In this document: positions 28,851 through 37,124 of the stretch, in pieces
Position numbering within the stretch: the stretch's first letter is position 1
Layout: every line of letters begins with the position of its first letter
Translations under genes and position numbers: made by a program
Assembly: GCF_002904295.1 (NCBI RefSeq)
Contig: NZ_PPHG01000001.1
Coordinates: 1-64,000 of the forward strand
DNA from: Amycolatopsis sp. CA-128772
GTDB lineage: Bacteria; Actinomycetota; Actinomycetes; Mycobacteriales; Pseudonocardiaceae
Direction: 5' to 3'
DNA length: 64,000 bases
Notes under the pieces: generated by a model
Seen by the model: the letters and a program-made list of their open reading frames with translations, nothing else
Database searches by the model: none
Told to the model about the DNA's origin: nothing

Positions 28851-29659
28851 GCGACGAGCAGGTGTCCCCGCCGGAGCCGCCGGTGGGTGAGCCGGCGGAG
28901 GCCGCGGCGGAGCTGGCGCTGGCGGAGGCATTGTCCGGCGAGCCGGTGACCGAGGACGGTTCGCCGGTGGAACCGCTGACCCCAGCTACCCCGGAGCCCG
29001 CTTCCGCCGAGCCTGAAGGCGCCGAGCCTGAAGCGGCCGCCGTGGCCGAGCCGGGTCCCGAGGATCCCGAGTCCGATCTGGTCGCTGCCGGGGACTCGGA
29101 CTCCATGCCGGACCTCGCCTCCGACGAGGCCCTCGAAGCCGCCCTCGAGGCGCTTCTCCTCGTCGTCGACTCGCCCGCGAGCGAAGAGCTGCTCGCCGAC
29201 ACCCTCGGCCAGCCCCGGGCGCGGATCGTCGTCGCGCTGCGGACCATGGCGCAGAAGTTCACCGACCGGACGTCCGGGATCGACCTGCGGCGCGTCGGCG
29301 AAGGGTGGCGGTTCTACACTAGGGACGTCCATGCCCCGTTCGTGGAGAAGCTCCTGCTGGACGGCCAGCGGTCGAAGCTGACCCGGGCCGCGCTGGAGAG
29401 CCTCGCCGTGATCGCGTACCGGCAGCCGGTGACCCGTGCGCGGGTTGCCGCGGTGCGGGGTGTGAACGTGGACGGCGTGATCCGGACGCTGCTCGCGCGC
29501 GGCCTCATCGAAGAGATGGGGACCGATCCCGAGACGACCGGCACGCTGTACGTGACGACCGAGCTGTTCCTGGAGCGACTGGGGCTGTCGTCACTGAACG
29601 ACCTGCCCGCCATCGCTCCGTTGCTACCCGAAGTGGACACCATCGATGACATCCAGTGA
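28847..29659 (+). CDS. scpB: Segregation and condensation protein B
   Basis: 270 residues. Dimeric winged-helix partner of ScpA in the condensin complex. An acidic, Ala/Glu/Pro-rich N-terminal extension of about 85 residues, longer than in many firmicutes, precedes the conserved region (LEAALEALLLVVDSPASEE ... ALESLAVIAYRQPVTRARV ... RGLIEEMGTDPETTGTLYVT). GTG start; the C-terminus overlaps the next gene by 14 nt. Confidence 0.95.
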   Translation: MSDEQVSPPEPPVGEPAEAAAELALAEALSGEPVTEDGSPVEPLTPATPEPASAEPEGAEPEAAAVAEPGPEDPESDLVAAGDSDSMPDLASDEALEAALEALLLVVDSPASEELLADTLGQPRARIVVALRTMAQKFTDRTSGIDLRRVGEGWRFYTRDVHAPFVEKLLLDGQRSKLTRAALESLAVIAYRQPVTRARVAAVRGVNVDGVIRTLLARGLIEEMGTDPETTGTLYVTTELFLERLGLSSLNDLPAIAPLLPEVDTIDDIQ

Positions 29660-30398
29660 ACACCCCGACGGCGTCCGCCTGCAGAAGGTGCTCTCGCAGG
29701 CCGGGGTCGCCTCCCGGCGCGCGGCGGAGGACCTGATCGTCGCCGGCCGCGTCGAGGTGGACGGCGAGGTCGTCACCGAGCTGGGCCGCCGCGTCGACCC
29801 GGACAACGCGGTCATCCACGTCGACGGCACCCGGGTGAACCTGCGCGACGACCTGATCTACCTCGCCCTGAACAAGCCCAAGGGCGTGCACTCGACGATG
29901 TCGGACGACCGCGGCCGCCCCTGCGTCGGCGACTACCTGCGCGGCCGGTACGAGGAGACGCCCGGCGTCGTGCACGTCGGACGGCTCGACGAGAACACCG
30001 AGGGCCTGCTGCTGCTGACCAACGACGGCGACCTCGGCCACCGGCTGATGCACCCGTCCTACCGGGTCCTCAAGACCTACCTCGCCGAGGTCGACGGCCT
30101 GGTGCCGCGCGGGCTGGGCAAGGAGCTGCGCAAGGGCTGGGAGCTGCCGGACGGCATCGTCAAGGTCGACCAGTTCCGGGTCAAGGACATGCACTCCGGC
30201 AAGTCGCTGGTCGAGCTGGTCATCCACGAGGGCAAGAAGCACATCGTGCGCCGCCTGCTCAAGGACACCGGCCACCCGGTGCTCAAGCTGGTCCGCACCG
30301 CGGTCGGCGACGTCCAGCTCGGCAACCAGCGCGTCGGCTCGATCCGGCGGCTGACGAAGACCGAGGTCGGCGCGCTCTACCGCAACGTCGAGCTCTGA
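29646..30398 (+). CDS. rluB: 23S rRNA pseudouridine synthase, RsuA/RluB family
   Basis: 250 residues. An N-terminal S4 domain (VRLQKVLSQAGVASRRAAED) is followed by the RsuA-type catalytic domain; the catalytic Asp lies in VGRLDENTEGLLLLTNDG. HPSYRVLKTYLAEVDG and EGKKHIVRRLLKDTGHPV are family landmarks. It probably modifies helix 93 of 23S rRNA. Its start overlaps scpB by 14 nt, and its 3' end overlaps the convergent methyltransferase gene by 22 nt. Confidence 0.92.
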   Translation: MTSSEHPDGVRLQKVLSQAGVASRRAAEDLIVAGRVEVDGEVVTELGRRVDPDNAVIHVDGTRVNLRDDLIYLALNKPKGVHSTMSDDRGRPCVGDYLRGRYEETPGVVHVGRLDENTEGLLLLTNDGDLGHRLMHPSYRVLKTYLAEVDGLVPRGLGKELRKGWELPDGIVKVDQFRVKDMHSGKSLVELVIHEGKKHIVRRLLKDTGHPVLKLVRTAVGDVQLGNQRVGSIRRLTKTEVGALYRNVEL

Positions 30399-31207
30399 CG
30401 CAGGGCGGTCACGAACCCGTCGAGTGTCTCGTCGCCCGGACGGTGGTACTTCACGGCCAGTTCGGCGTGGGAGACGACGGTGGGTGCCCAGCCGTGGCCG
30501 CGCAGCCACTCCGGCGCCTCATCGCCGAGACCGCCGTGCCACAAGCGGGTGATGCGCTCGGCACCCGGGGTGGCCTCGGCGCGGGCGAGCAGGCCGTCCC
30601 GCGTCTCGGCCGACCGGTGCTCGAACGACACCCGGCTGCCCGGCGCGGACAGCTCGGTCACGGTCGACAGCAGCGCGTCGGCCTCTTGGCGGGTCAGGTA
30701 GACCAGCAGGCCCTCGGCCAGCCACGCGGCCGGGAGACCCGGGTCGAACCCGGCGGCCCGCAGCGCACCCGCCCAGTCGTCGCGCAGGTCGGCCGGGACC
30801 ACGACGCGCTCGCACGACGGCACGGCGCCCTGGCGGGCGAGCACCTCGTCCTTGAACGTGAGGACCTCGGGCAGGTCGAGCTCGAACAACCGCACGCCCG
30901 GCGGCCACGCGAGCCGGAAGGCGCGGGCGTCGAGCCCCGCGGCGAGCACCACGACCTGGGCGCACCCGGCGGCCAGCAGGTAGTCGTCGTAGAACCGGGT
31001 GCGGATCGCCACCTGGCGGGCGAAGAGCGCGCCGAGGCCACCCTGCGGGGTTTCGCCCGGTGCGACGGGCAGCAGGGAGCTGCCGGCCGCGTGGAACGCG
31101 GCCGCGTACGGATCGTCGAACAGCCGGTCCGGGCGGCGGCTTTCGTACGCCCGCAGCGCGGCGACACCGACGGCGGTGAGGCTCACCGCGGGCAGGGACT
31201 CCGTCAT
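30377..31207 (-). CDS. Class I SAM methyltransferase of the TIGR00027/LCMT-like family
   Basis: 276 residues. Pattern of the actinobacterial putative O-methyltransferase family: TAVGVAALRAYESRRPDRLFDDPYA (split: TAVGVAALRAYESR, RPDRLFDDPYAAAF), RTRFYDDYLL, SAM-binding VVVLAAGLDARAFRLAWP, FELDLPEVLTFKDEVL and AEGLLVYLT. ATG 31207 gives the natural N-terminus MTESLPAVSL; a TTG three codons earlier is possible. Single gene, convergent and overlapping with the pseudouridine synthase. Substrate unknown. Confidence 0.88.
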   Translation of the reverse strand: MTESLPAVSLTAVGVAALRAYESRRPDRLFDDPYAAAFHAAGSSLLPVAPGETPQGGLGALFARQVAIRTRFYDDYLLAAGCAQVVVLAAGLDARAFRLAWPPGVRLFELDLPEVLTFKDEVLARQGAVPSCERVVVPADLRDDWAGALRAAGFDPGLPAAWLAEGLLVYLTRQEADALLSTVTELSAPGSRVSFEHRSAETRDGLLARAEATPGAERITRLWHGGLGDEAPEWLRGHGWAPTVVSHAELAVKYHRPGDETLDGFVTALRQSSTLR

Positions 31208-31274
31208 GATTTCCAACGTACGCCCGACTTTCCGCCGTAGTGGGGGCGATCGCCGGCTCGCTAGCGTGACGGTT

Positions 31275-33119
31275 ATGCGACTCGGTGTGGTGTGCGGGGT
31301 CCTCGCGGTGCTCCTGTCCGGTGCGGTGACCCCGGCGGCCGCGGCGCCCGCGGCGAGTGAACCGGTTTACGACTACGCGAAGGCGGTCCGCGAAACCGTC
31401 TGGGTCGACATCGGCCGCGACGGCGACGGCGACGGGCGCTCCGACCGCGTCGCCGCCGACATCGTGCGGCCGGGCGAGCTGACCTCGGGCGTGCCGGTGA
31501 TCATGGACGCCAGCCCGTACTACTCGTGCTGCGGGCGCGGCAACGAGAGCGAGCTCAAGACCTACGACAGCGCCGGGAAGCCGGTGAAGTTCCCGCTGTT
31601 CTACGACAACTACTTCGTGCCGCGCGGCTACGCGGTGGTGCAGGTCGACCTGGCCGGGACGAACCGCTCGGCCGGCTGCGCGGACGTCGGCGGCCCGTCG
31701 GACGTCGGCTCGGCCCGCAAGGTCGTCGACTGGCTGAACGGCCGCGCGACCGGCTACAGCGCGAAGACCGGCGGCAGTGCGGTGACCGCGGGCTGGACCT
31801 CCGGCAACGTCGGGATGATCGGCAAGTCCTACGACGGCACGATCGCCAACGGCGTCGCGGCGACCGGCGTCGCCGGGCTCAAGACCATCGTGCCGATCTC
31901 CGCGATCAGCTCCTGGTACGACTACTACCGCTCCGACGGCGCCACCTTCGGCTTCAACCCGGCGGGGCTCGCGCAGACCGTCGAGGCGCGCAACAGCGGG
32001 CAGAACTGCTCGGCGCAGAACCAGGTCCTCACCACCGGCGCGACGGCGAACGGCGACTACGGGCCGCTGTGGGCGGCGCGGGACTACGTCACGAACGCGC
32101 GGAACGTGCGCGCCAGCGTGCTGCTGTCCCACGGCGTCAACGACCTCAACGTCAAGACCCTCCACTTCGGACAGTGGTGGGACGCGCTGAACGTCGAGAA
32201 GAAGATCTGGCTGTCGCAGACCGGGCACGTCGACCCGTTCGACTACCGGCGCGCGGACTGGGTCGACCTGCTGCACCGGTGGTTCGACCACTACCTGCTC
32301 GGGATCGACAACGGCGTCCAGAACGGCCCGATGGCCAGCGTCGAGCGGCAGCCGGACCAGTGGGCCGACCAGAGCCGCTACCCGGCGGCCGGTGCGGCGG
32401 CCACGACGCTGCGCCCGGGGGCGTCCGGCACGCTCGGCACGGCGCCGGCGTCCGGGACGGCGTCCTTCACGGACAACCCGAACGTCGGCGAGGACACCTG
32501 GGTGACCAGCCCGGGCAGCGCCGCGCTGACCTACTCGACCGGGGCCCTGGCGTCCGACCTGCAGGTTTCGGGGACGTCGTCGATCACCGTGACGGCGACA
32601 CCGAGCACGGCGTCGGCGCGGGTGTCGGCCCTGTTGGTGGACCTCGGCGCGGCGACGATCCGCAACTTCGCCGGCAGCGGCGAGGGGATCAAGACGGGCA
32701 CCACGGAGAACTGCTGGGGTTCCTCGACGACGGGCGACGACGCCTGCTACCGCATCGCGACGGCGGACGTGAAGAAGGTGACCTACACGATCATCAGCCG
32801 CGGCTGGGCGGACCTGGCGAACTACGCATCCCTTTCGCAGGAACGACCGCTGACACCGGGGACGGCGTACACGATGACGTTCCGGCTGGCGTCCACGGAC
32901 CACATCGTCCCCCGCGGCCACGCACTGGCGTTGATCATCGGCGGCACGGACGCGAGCTTCATCCGCGGCCCCGCCCAACCGGGCCGGCTGACCCTGGACC
33001 TGTCCCGCACCTCGCTGTCGGTCCCGGTGGGGGGCGTCCTCCCACCGGCGACGACCCACCCGGCTGCCCTCGGCGGCGGCGCGTTCGTGGCGTCGGCGGG
33101 CCGGGCGGACCTGCGCTGA
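31275..33119 (+). CDS. Secreted Xaa-Pro dipeptidyl-peptidase (S15)
   Basis: 614 residues with a signal peptide (about 1-26, VCGVLAVLLSGAVTPAAAAP). Alpha/beta hydrolase of the CocE/X-Pro dipeptidyl-peptidase type: nucleophile S185 in GKSYDG, D290 in GVNDLNV and H318 in TGHVDPF form the likely triad. The C-terminal jelly-roll domain is typical (ending VPVGGVLPPATTHPAA). Probably cleaves X-Pro dipeptides from peptides outside the cell. Single gene. Confidence 0.9.
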   Translation: MRLGVVCGVLAVLLSGAVTPAAAAPAASEPVYDYAKAVRETVWVDIGRDGDGDGRSDRVAADIVRPGELTSGVPVIMDASPYYSCCGRGNESELKTYDSAGKPVKFPLFYDNYFVPRGYAVVQVDLAGTNRSAGCADVGGPSDVGSARKVVDWLNGRATGYSAKTGGSAVTAGWTSGNVGMIGKSYDGTIANGVAATGVAGLKTIVPISAISSWYDYYRSDGATFGFNPAGLAQTVEARNSGQNCSAQNQVLTTGATANGDYGPLWAARDYVTNARNVRASVLLSHGVNDLNVKTLHFGQWWDALNVEKKIWLSQTGHVDPFDYRRADWVDLLHRWFDHYLLGIDNGVQNGPMASVERQPDQWADQSRYPAAGAAATTLRPGASGTLGTAPASGTASFTDNPNVGEDTWVTSPGSAALTYSTGALASDLQVSGTSSITVTATPSTASARVSALLVDLGAATIRNFAGSGEGIKTGTTENCWGSSTTGDDACYRIATADVKKVTYTIISRGWADLANYASLSQERPLTPGTAYTMTFRLASTDHIVPRGHALALIIGGTDASFIRGPAQPGRLTLDLSRTSLSVPVGGVLPPATTHPAALGGGAFVASAGRADLR

Positions 33120-33201
33120 CCGGTTGCCCCGGAAGGCCGATGCCGCCCGCAAAACCCGGTGTTAGGCTCGAATTTCCCTTGTCCCGCAACGAGGAGCCGC
33201 C

Positions 33202-33561
33202 ATGCCGGACCGGACGAGACCGAAGGCCGCGTGGGCGGCCGCCGTCGTCGTGACGGCGGCCGGCGTGCTGTCGCTGGCGCCCGCGACGGCCGCTTCGGCG
33301 GCGACCACGACGTCCTGCGCGTCGGCGTACTCGATCGGCCCTCCCGGCTGGCACCTCCCTTCGCCCACGGTTCACCTGGGGACGTCGTGCACGGGGTTCT
33401 CCGATGCGGGTTCGCCGTACGTCTTCAAGATCGCCATTTTCAACGCCATCTCGACCCAGCAGCCGTATAACACTTACCTGCACAACATCACGGCGACGTG
33501 CCCCGCGTACTCCTACAGCGGGACGGATCTCGTCGCGACGGGCTGCACCTTCAGCGTTTGA
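33202..33561 (+). CDS. Small secreted protein of unknown function
   Basis: 119 residues. The N-terminus has charges, then a hydrophobic segment AAVVVTAAGVLSLAPATAASA (signal peptide, cleavage near residue 33). The mature part is about 85 residues, with four Cys (TTSCASAY, GTSCTGF, ATCPAYS, ATGCTFS) that could form two disulfides, and many aromatic and Ser/Thr residues. ATG follows GAGGAG. Not recognised. The even Cys number and small size fit an extracellular beta-rich protein, perhaps an inhibitor or toxin-like factor, but nothing in the context supports a choice. Confidence 0.75.
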   Translation: MPDRTRPKAAWAAAVVVTAAGVLSLAPATAASAATTTSCASAYSIGPPGWHLPSPTVHLGTSCTGFSDAGSPYVFKIAIFNAISTQQPYNTYLHNITATCPAYSYSGTDLVATGCTFSV

Positions 33562-33582
33562 TCCGGCGTCGGCCGGTAACAC

Positions 33583-34776
33583 TCAGCCGGCCTCGGCCGG
33601 GGCCGTCTTCGTGGCGGACTTGCGCTGCAGGGCGCGGGCGATCGGCTCGACGACCCGGGCCGCCGTCGGGCCGAGGATGGCCATCAGCAGCACGTACGCC
33701 GTGGCCAGGGCCGCCAGCTCGCCGGTGACCGCTCCCGCTGTCACCGCCAGGCCGGCGATCACGATCGAGAACTCGCCGCGGGCCACCAGCGCCGCCCCCG
33801 CGCGAGCCCGGCCCATCTTCCCGATGCCCTGGCGGCGGGCCGCCCACCAGCCGGTGCCGACCTTCGTCGCGGTCGTCACCACCGCCAGCACGACCGCCCA
33901 GCCGAGCACCGGCGGGATCGACGCCGGGTTCGTGTTGAGCCCGAAGACCACGAAGAACACCGCGGCGAACAGGTCGCGCAGGGGTTCCAGCAGGTGCGTC
34001 GCGTTCTCCGCGGTCGAGCCCGAGATCGCGATGCCGAGCAGGAACGCGCCGACCGCGGCCGACACCTGCATCGCCGACGCCAGCCCGGCCACCAGCAGCG
34101 CCGCGCCGAGGACCTTGAGCAGGAACACCTCGCGGTCCGGGCTGTCGACGGCGGCCGAGACGTACCGGCCGAACTTGAGCGCGATCACCAGCACCACGGT
34201 GATCACCAGCAGCGAGATCCCGACGGCCTCCATGCCGCCCAGGAACGACACCCCGCCCAGGACCGCGGTGAGGATCGGCAGGTAGAGCGCCATCACGAGG
34301 TCCTCGAACACGAGGATCGACAGCACCACCGGCGTCTCGCGGTTGCCCAGCCGGCCCAGGTCGCCGAGGACCTTGGCGACGATCCCGGACGACGAGATGT
34401 AGGTGACGCCCGCCATCACCATCGCGCCGACCGGGCCCCAGCCCAGCAGCAGCGCGACGGCCGCGCCGGGCGCCGCGTTGAGGACGATGTCGAGCAGGCC
34501 GGCCGTCCACGAGCGGCGCAGCCCGGTGAACAGCTCGGCCGCGGAGTACTCGAGGCCGAGCAGGAGCAGTAGCAGCACGACGCCGATTTCGCTGGCCAGG
34601 TGCGTGAAGCCGCCGATGTCGGTCAGCGGGATCAGGCCACCGGAGCCGAAGCAGAGACCGCCGAGCAGGTAGAGCGGGATGGGGGAGAGGCCGATCTTGC
34701 CGGCCAGGCGCCCGAGTGCGCCCAGCACGAAGAAGACCGCCCCCAGTTCGATCAGGGACAGCGCGGTGTGGTCCAT
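33583..34776 (-). CDS. khtU: CPA2 cation:proton antiporter (KhtU/KefB-like)
   Basis: 397 residues and about 12 transmembrane helices. CPA2 features: LGRLAGKIGLSPIPLYLLGG, an acidic ion-site region SILVFEDLVMALYLPIL and DVFAAVFFVVFGL-type late helix (here LFAAVFFVVFGLNTNP). No C-terminal TrkA-N domain: regulation is delegated to the separate TrkA-C protein 7 nt upstream, as in Bacillus KhtTU K+/H+ antiporters. Likely exports K+ (or Na+) in exchange for protons. Confidence 0.88.
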   Translation of the reverse strand: MDHTALSLIELGAVFFVLGALGRLAGKIGLSPIPLYLLGGLCFGSGGLIPLTDIGGFTHLASEIGVVLLLLLLGLEYSAAELFTGLRRSWTAGLLDIVLNAAPGAAVALLLGWGPVGAMVMAGVTYISSSGIVAKVLGDLGRLGNRETPVVLSILVFEDLVMALYLPILTAVLGGVSFLGGMEAVGISLLVITVVLVIALKFGRYVSAAVDSPDREVFLLKVLGAALLVAGLASAMQVSAAVGAFLLGIAISGSTAENATHLLEPLRDLFAAVFFVVFGLNTNPASIPPVLGWAVVLAVVTTATKVGTGWWAARRQGIGKMGRARAGAALVARGEFSIVIAGLAVTAGAVTGELAALATAYVLLMAILGPTAARVVEPIARALQRKSATKTAPAEAG

Positions 34777-34783
34777 CGGCCGC

Positions 34784-35266
34784 TCAGCCGTACTTGAGGA
34801 TCTTGGCGGCGGCTTCGAGGCCCTCGCTCGTGCCGACCGCCACCAGCAGGTCGCCGCCGGTCAGGGTGAAGTCGGGCGTGGGCGAGGGGTGGACCTGGCC
34901 CGCCCGCGCCACCGCGACCACCGAGACGCCGGTGCGGGTGCGCATCGCGGTGTCGCCGAGCGTCCGGCCGTCGAACGGGCCGGACGGCTTGATCGGCAGC
35001 TGCCGCGTGCTGATCCCCGGCAGGTCCCGGTGCTCCTCCGTCAGCTGCGCGACCAGCTGGGGCGCGCCGAGCAGGTTGGCCAGCGTGCCCGCCTCGTCCG
35101 CGGTGAGCGGGATCGAGGCGGCGCAGGCGTCGGGGTCGTCCGACTTCGACACGATCAGCTCGGTGTGGCCGTCCCGCTGGGTGACGACGCCGATGCGACG
35201 GCCGGTCCGGGTGCTGAAGTCCTTGCGCACCCCGATGCCGGGCAGGGGGGTTACTTCGACGTTCAC
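34784..35266 (-). CDS. khtT: KhtT-like antiporter regulatory subunit (TrkA-C domain)
   Basis: 160 residues. An N-terminal domain (VEVTPLPGIGVRKDFSTRTG) and a C-terminal TrkA-C/RCK-C fold (GRTLGDTAMRTRTGVSVVAVAR ... FTLTGGDLLVAVGTSEGLEAA, shown in two parts). In KhtT of Bacillus this C-domain binds c-di-AMP and gates KhtU. GTG 35266 is preferred over the longer TTG/ATG-type frame start at 35284 because homologues start with the VEVTPLPG segment. Co-transcribed with the antiporter. Confidence 0.87.
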   Translation of the reverse strand: MNVEVTPLPGIGVRKDFSTRTGRRIGVVTQRDGHTELIVSKSDDPDACAASIPLTADEAGTLANLLGAPQLVAQLTEEHRDLPGISTRQLPIKPSGPFDGRTLGDTAMRTRTGVSVVAVARAGQVHPSPTPDFTLTGGDLLVAVGTSEGLEAAAKILKYG

Positions 35267-35302
35267 CCAACCACCGTAACCCACGTGTCCGATTCGCGAC
35301 GT

Positions 35303-35671
35303 TCAGCCGAGCAGGAGCAGCAGCGCGGCGACGACCATCACGGCGGCGGTCAGGCCGTGGACGGCGAAGGCGATGGCCTTCTTCCCGCGGTGGCGCAGGA
35401 CGATCAGCATGTCGAACAGGGGCCAGACGGCCGCGGTGAGGATGACCCAGCCCAGCGCGTGCGGGTCCCCGTAGACCATCAGGGCCAGCGGAACCAGGCC
35501 GGCGCCGACGTCGCGGCCGCCCTTGACGTTCAAGAAGGTGTCGGCGTCCTCGGGAACGTCGGTGAAGCCGAAGCCCGCCGCGATCTTCCGCGGCGCGAAC
35601 AGGTAGTTGAGGCCGACGTAGATGATCCCGAGCGAGACGATCGCGACGAGGACGTAGCCGGTGACGAGCAT
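35303..35671 (-). CDS. DUF4267 small membrane protein
   Basis: 122 residues with four predicted transmembrane helices (GYVLVAIVSLGIIYVGLNYL; LVPLALMVYGDPHALGWVIL; and two more). The loop GFGFTDVPEDADTFLNVKGGRDVGAG is the DUF4267 landmark (given here as FLNVKGGRDVGAG). ATG 35671 follows GGAGG. Divergent from a TetR gene with four operator sites between. khtT starts 36 nt downstream on the same strand, so one transcript may cover DUF4267-khtT-khtU. Function unknown. Confidence 0.85.
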   Translation of the reverse strand: MLVTGYVLVAIVSLGIIYVGLNYLFAPRKIAAGFGFTDVPEDADTFLNVKGGRDVGAGLVPLALMVYGDPHALGWVILTAAVWPLFDMLIVLRHRGKKAIAFAVHGLTAAVMVVAALLLLLG

Positions 35672-35689
35672 GATGTTTCCTCCAGTGTT

Positions 35690-35752
35690 CTAGCATCGCT
35701 AGGATTGCTAGCAACGCTAACCTAGCACCGCTATTTTGTCTAGCAGTGCTAG
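35690..35752. promoter_or_regulatory. Array of four TetR operator sites
   Basis: Four copies of a 13-bp palindrome with consensus CTAGCANNGCTAG: 35690-35702 (CTAGCATCGCTAG), 35708-35720 (CTAGCAACGCTAA), 35722-35734 (CTAGCACCGCTAT), 35740-35752 (CTAGCAGTGCTAG). Start-to-start spacing is 18, 14 and 18 bp, itself symmetrical. The last site overlaps a -10-like TAGAAT (35750-35755) whose expected start point is the TetR ATG at 35763, so the regulator mRNA may be leaderless and autoregulated. Confidence 0.8.
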
Positions 35753-35762
35753 AATGTGACGT

Positions 35763-36329
35763 ATGACCCAGGGACAACGGCGGGTGCGCGACCGCACCGA
35801 GCGAGCACGACGGATCGTGGCCGCGGCGCGGGAGCTGGCCGAGGCGGAAGGCTGGGACGCGGTCACCACCCGGAAGCTCGCGGCGCTGATCGAGTACAGC
35901 CAGCCAGTGCTGTACAGCCACTTCCCGGGCGGCAAGGACGCGATCATGGCCGCGGCCGCGCTGGAGGGCTTCGCCGAGCTGGCTTCGGTGCTGGCGGACG
36001 CGCGGGCCGGCGGCCTGGCCGGTGTCGTCCGCGCCTACGTCGGGTTCGCCGAGGCCAGGCCCGCGTTGTACGACGCGATGTTCACGCTCGCCTCCGAGCT
36101 GCGGTTCGCCCAGGACGACACCCCGGAGGTGATGAAGGCGAACTTCGCGGAGCTGCTGGCGGTCATCGAACCGGTGGCGGGGGCGCAGAACGCCGGCCCG
36201 CTGACCGAAGTGTTCTGGAGCACCTTGCACGGCCTGGTGACCCTCGACCGGGGGCACCGGCTGTCGCCGGCCCACCGTGACGAGCGCCTCGCGCTCGTGG
36301 TGGCGCGCTTCGGCACGCGGGGCGACTGA
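35763..36329 (+). CDS. TetR-family regulator
   Basis: 188 residues. N-terminal helix-turn-helix: RIVAAARELAEAEGWDAVTTRKLAALIEYSQPVLYSHFPGGKDAI (HTH core TTRKLAALIEYSQPVLYSHF). The C-terminal domain carries a TetR_C-type helical bundle. Divergent from the DUF4267 gene; the four-site array between them indicates repression of both. No ribosome-binding site precedes the ATG. Confidence 0.9.
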   Translation: MTQGQRRVRDRTERARRIVAAARELAEAEGWDAVTTRKLAALIEYSQPVLYSHFPGGKDAIMAAAALEGFAELASVLADARAGGLAGVVRAYVGFAEARPALYDAMFTLASELRFAQDDTPEVMKANFAELLAVIEPVAGAQNAGPLTEVFWSTLHGLVTLDRGHRLSPAHRDERLALVVARFGTRGD

Positions 36330-36398
36330 TCTCCTCCGCACCCCGACCGGCAGAATGGACCCCGAGCCGACCGAGACGAGAACGCGAGGAGAGTGCCG

Positions 36399-37124
36399 GT
36401 GACGGGAGCCCTACGTGGTGTGGTCGCGCTGGACGGCCCGTCGGGGACCGGGAAGACCACCGTCGCCCGCAAGCTCGCCCAGCGCCTCGGCGCCGGCTAC
36501 CTCGACACCGGGGCGATGTACCGGATGGTCACCCTCGCCGTGCTGCGCGCCGGCGTCGACCCGGCCGACCCGGACGCGGTCGCCGCGGTGGCCGACCGGG
36601 CCGAGTTCACCATCGGCACCAGCCCCGACCGGCCGGAGATCCGGCTGGCCGGCGAGGACGTCGCCGCCGACATCCGCGGGCCGGAGGTCACCAAGGCCGT
36701 GTCGCCGGTCTCGGCCGTGCCGCACGTGCGTGAGCTGCTGGTCACGCGGCAGCGGCGGATCATCGAGGACGTCGTCGGGCACCGGGGCGGCATCGTCGTC
36801 GAGGGCCGGGACATCGGCACGGTCGTCGCGCCGGACTCGCCGCTCAAGGTCTTCCTCACCGCGTCCGCCGACGTCCGCGCGTCGCGCCGCAGCACCCAGG
36901 ACACCGCGGCCGGGCGCCAGTCGTCGGTCGCCGACGCCCTGGCTTCGGTCGAGCGTCGCGATCGCCTCGACTCGACCCGGGCCGCCTCGCCGCTGCGCGC
37001 GGCCGAGGACGCCGTGCCGGTCGACACCTCCGAGCTGTCGATCGACCAGGTGATCGTCGCGCTGAGCGAGCTGGCCAGCCACCGCGGCCTGCTGGCGAGC
37101 TGCAAAGAAGAAGTAGCTCGATGA
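36399..37124 (+). CDS. cmk: Cytidylate kinase
   Basis: 241 residues. Phosphorylates CMP/dCMP. P-loop LDGPSGTGKTTVA (about 10-22), CMP-binding YLDTGAMYR, and GIVVEGRDIGTVV typical of Cmk. GTG 36399 is chosen over GTG 36393 because GAGGAG (36386-36391) then has a 7-nt spacing. Conserved order rluB/cmk/der, interrupted here by the accessory block. The stop overlaps the next ATG by 4 nt. Confidence 0.95.
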   Translation: MTGALRGVVALDGPSGTGKTTVARKLAQRLGAGYLDTGAMYRMVTLAVLRAGVDPADPDAVAAVADRAEFTIGTSPDRPEIRLAGEDVAADIRGPEVTKAVSPVSAVPHVRELLVTRQRRIIEDVVGHRGGIVVEGRDIGTVVAPDSPLKVFLTASADVRASRRSTQDTAAGRQSSVADALASVERRDRLDSTRAASPLRAAEDAVPVDTSELSIDQVIVALSELASHRGLLASCKEEVAR

